From Thalassomonas haliotis (GTDB lineage Bacteria; Pseudomonadota; Gammaproteobacteria; Enterobacterales; Alteromonadaceae), in contig NZ_CP059693.1 in NCBI RefSeq assembly GCF_028657945.1, forward strand, positions 1,922,001 to 1,986,000: a stretch of 64,000 nucleotides of DNA, given 5' to 3'. A model generated the notes under the pieces. The model searched no databases and was not told the DNA's origin. It worked only from the letters and a program-made list of their open reading frames with translations. The translations under genes were made by a program, and so were the position numbers. Of the stretch, positions 62,908 through 64,000 are shown piece after piece. Each line of letters opens with the position of its first letter. Position 1 is the stretch's first letter.

Positions 62908-63494
62908 ATCGAAATTCAATCACAACGCAGACTCGAACTGATAAATGCTACTTTAGAGTCCGTTGCCCTGCATGGTTTGCAAAACAGCACTATTATCACC
63001 ATCAGTAAGTTAGCAGGCATGTCTTCCGGCATTATCAGCCACTATTTTGGCGGCAAGCAGGGCTTGATCGAAGCGACCATCAAGCATTTGCTGGAACAGT
63101 TAAAGCAGGCTTTACTTGAAGGCATGCGTGATAAACCGTTAACGGCTAGCGAACGTTTATTTAAAATTGTTGAAGCAAACTTTACCCAGTTGCAGCGCAC
63201 CGCATCCGTGTATCAAACCTGGCTTTGTTTTTGGGCCCAGGCGATGCACGATCCGGCCTTAGCCCGGCTTCAACATATCAACAGCGCCCGCCTGTACAGC
63301 AATTTACGTTATTCCTTTGCCGAGCTGCTGCCAAAAGAGCAAGCCACCGTAGCCGCACAACAGACGGCGGCGATGATTGACGGCTTTTGGCTGCGCAGCG
63401 CCCTGAGCGTAGAGCCCACAGAAGCATTCTCCCAGGCGGAGCATTTATGCAAATGTTTCATTGAAAACCTATTACAGCAGCACGGAGACAATTA

Positions 63495-63495
<1 letters not shown>
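62908..63495 (+). CDS. betI: Choline-responsive repressor BetI (non-canonical start)
   Basis: This TetR family repressor of glycine betaine synthesis genes shows [47 protein letters not shown] at the N-terminus, closely like E. coli BetI. The frame is open from 62893 but holds no ATG, GTG or CTG start before the helix-turn-helix that could fit; the first usable codon is TTG at 62977, which would delete helix 1. A TAAGG ribosome binding site lies six bases before an ATC at 62908, and a start there gives 195 residues, the normal BetI length. Either a rare AUC start is used, or an AGG at 62899 (followed by Pro) was once ATG. The stop overlaps betB by one base. Confidence 0.78.

Positions 63496-64000
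<505 letters not shown>

Overview
The window looks like a chromosomal segment of a marine gammaproteobacterium, most likely Alteromonadales and probably Colwelliaceae (Thalassomonas-like). The evidence is the E. coli-like order lolC-lolD-lolE ... comEC-msbA-lpxK-ycaR-kdsB, the PEP-CTERM proteins with a PrsT-type TPR protein, the argO/argP pair and betI-betB. This placement is inference from gene content; no rRNA, tRNA, prophage, integrase or insertion sequence was seen. Coding density is high and most genes look vertically inherited. By eye, positions 1-1970 and roughly 42900-47900 are more AT-rich than the rest.

Layout. 1-1886: 5' part of a large secreted protein (minus strand) with five ~95-residue FN3-like repeats, behind a promoter carrying 11-bp-phased repeats. 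2055-3190: TehB-like methyltransferase and a SymE-like toxin. 3500-5689: bufferin operon bufA-bufB-bufC, whose precursor is an internally duplicated Cys-rich lipoprotein. 6137-8298: selD-mnmH (selenophosphate and 2-selenouridine tRNA). 8442-11737: lolCDE (lipoprotein release). 11905-18956: DUF2062 protein, comEC, msbA, lpxK, Trm112-like protein and kdsB (DNA uptake and lipid A/LPS supply). 19042-20106: FlxA-like coiled-coil gene behind a near-consensus sigma-28 promoter, then a DUF2007/zinc-ribbon protein. 20355-24616: RND efflux adaptor and pump. 24919-25993: unknown protein, terminator, and an array of 51-bp palindromic repeats. 26020-33271: M1 aminopeptidase lipoprotein, parvulin, DGSG-repeat protein, and a very large peptidase-propeller-barrel protein with a G9 tract. 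33362-36594: CHRD protein, peroxiredoxin-glutaredoxin hybrid with an OxyR-like box, and a pyridine nucleotide-disulfide oxidoreductase. 36650-42859: CBS protein, CreA, unknown protein, NfeD-slipin pair, phosphopantetheinyl transferase and small proteins. 43272-51692: structured RNA with terminator, subtilase with C-terminal DIVIWKT repeats, propeller sensor with a degenerate GGDEF domain, and hybrid kinase with AraC output. 52154-57797: class III aminotransferase, PEP-CTERM protein and PrsT. 58000-60877: small ORF and DUF748 protein. 60941-62677: argO/argP around a perfect 22-bp inverted repeat. 62873-64000: palindromic operator, betI without a usable canonical start codon, and the 5' part of betB.

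How the genes work together. LolCDE exports lipoproteins, and several predicted lipoproteins lie here (the bufferin, the M1 peptidase, CreA and a six-Cys protein). MsbA, LpxK and KdsB supply the outer leaflet. The bufferin operon, the Prx-Grx/oxidoreductase pair and the RND pump are stress-defence modules. ArgP probably controls ArgO, and BetI its own operon with BetB. PrsT and the PEP-CTERM protein belong to a surface-sorting pathway whose exosortase is outside the window.

The most unusual observations are the duplicated lipoprotein bufferin, the DIVIWKT-repeat subtilase with its upstream structured RNA, the 51-bp palindromic minisatellite, the phased repeats at 1926-1970, and the betI start problem. 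None can be called a new system from the sequence alone.
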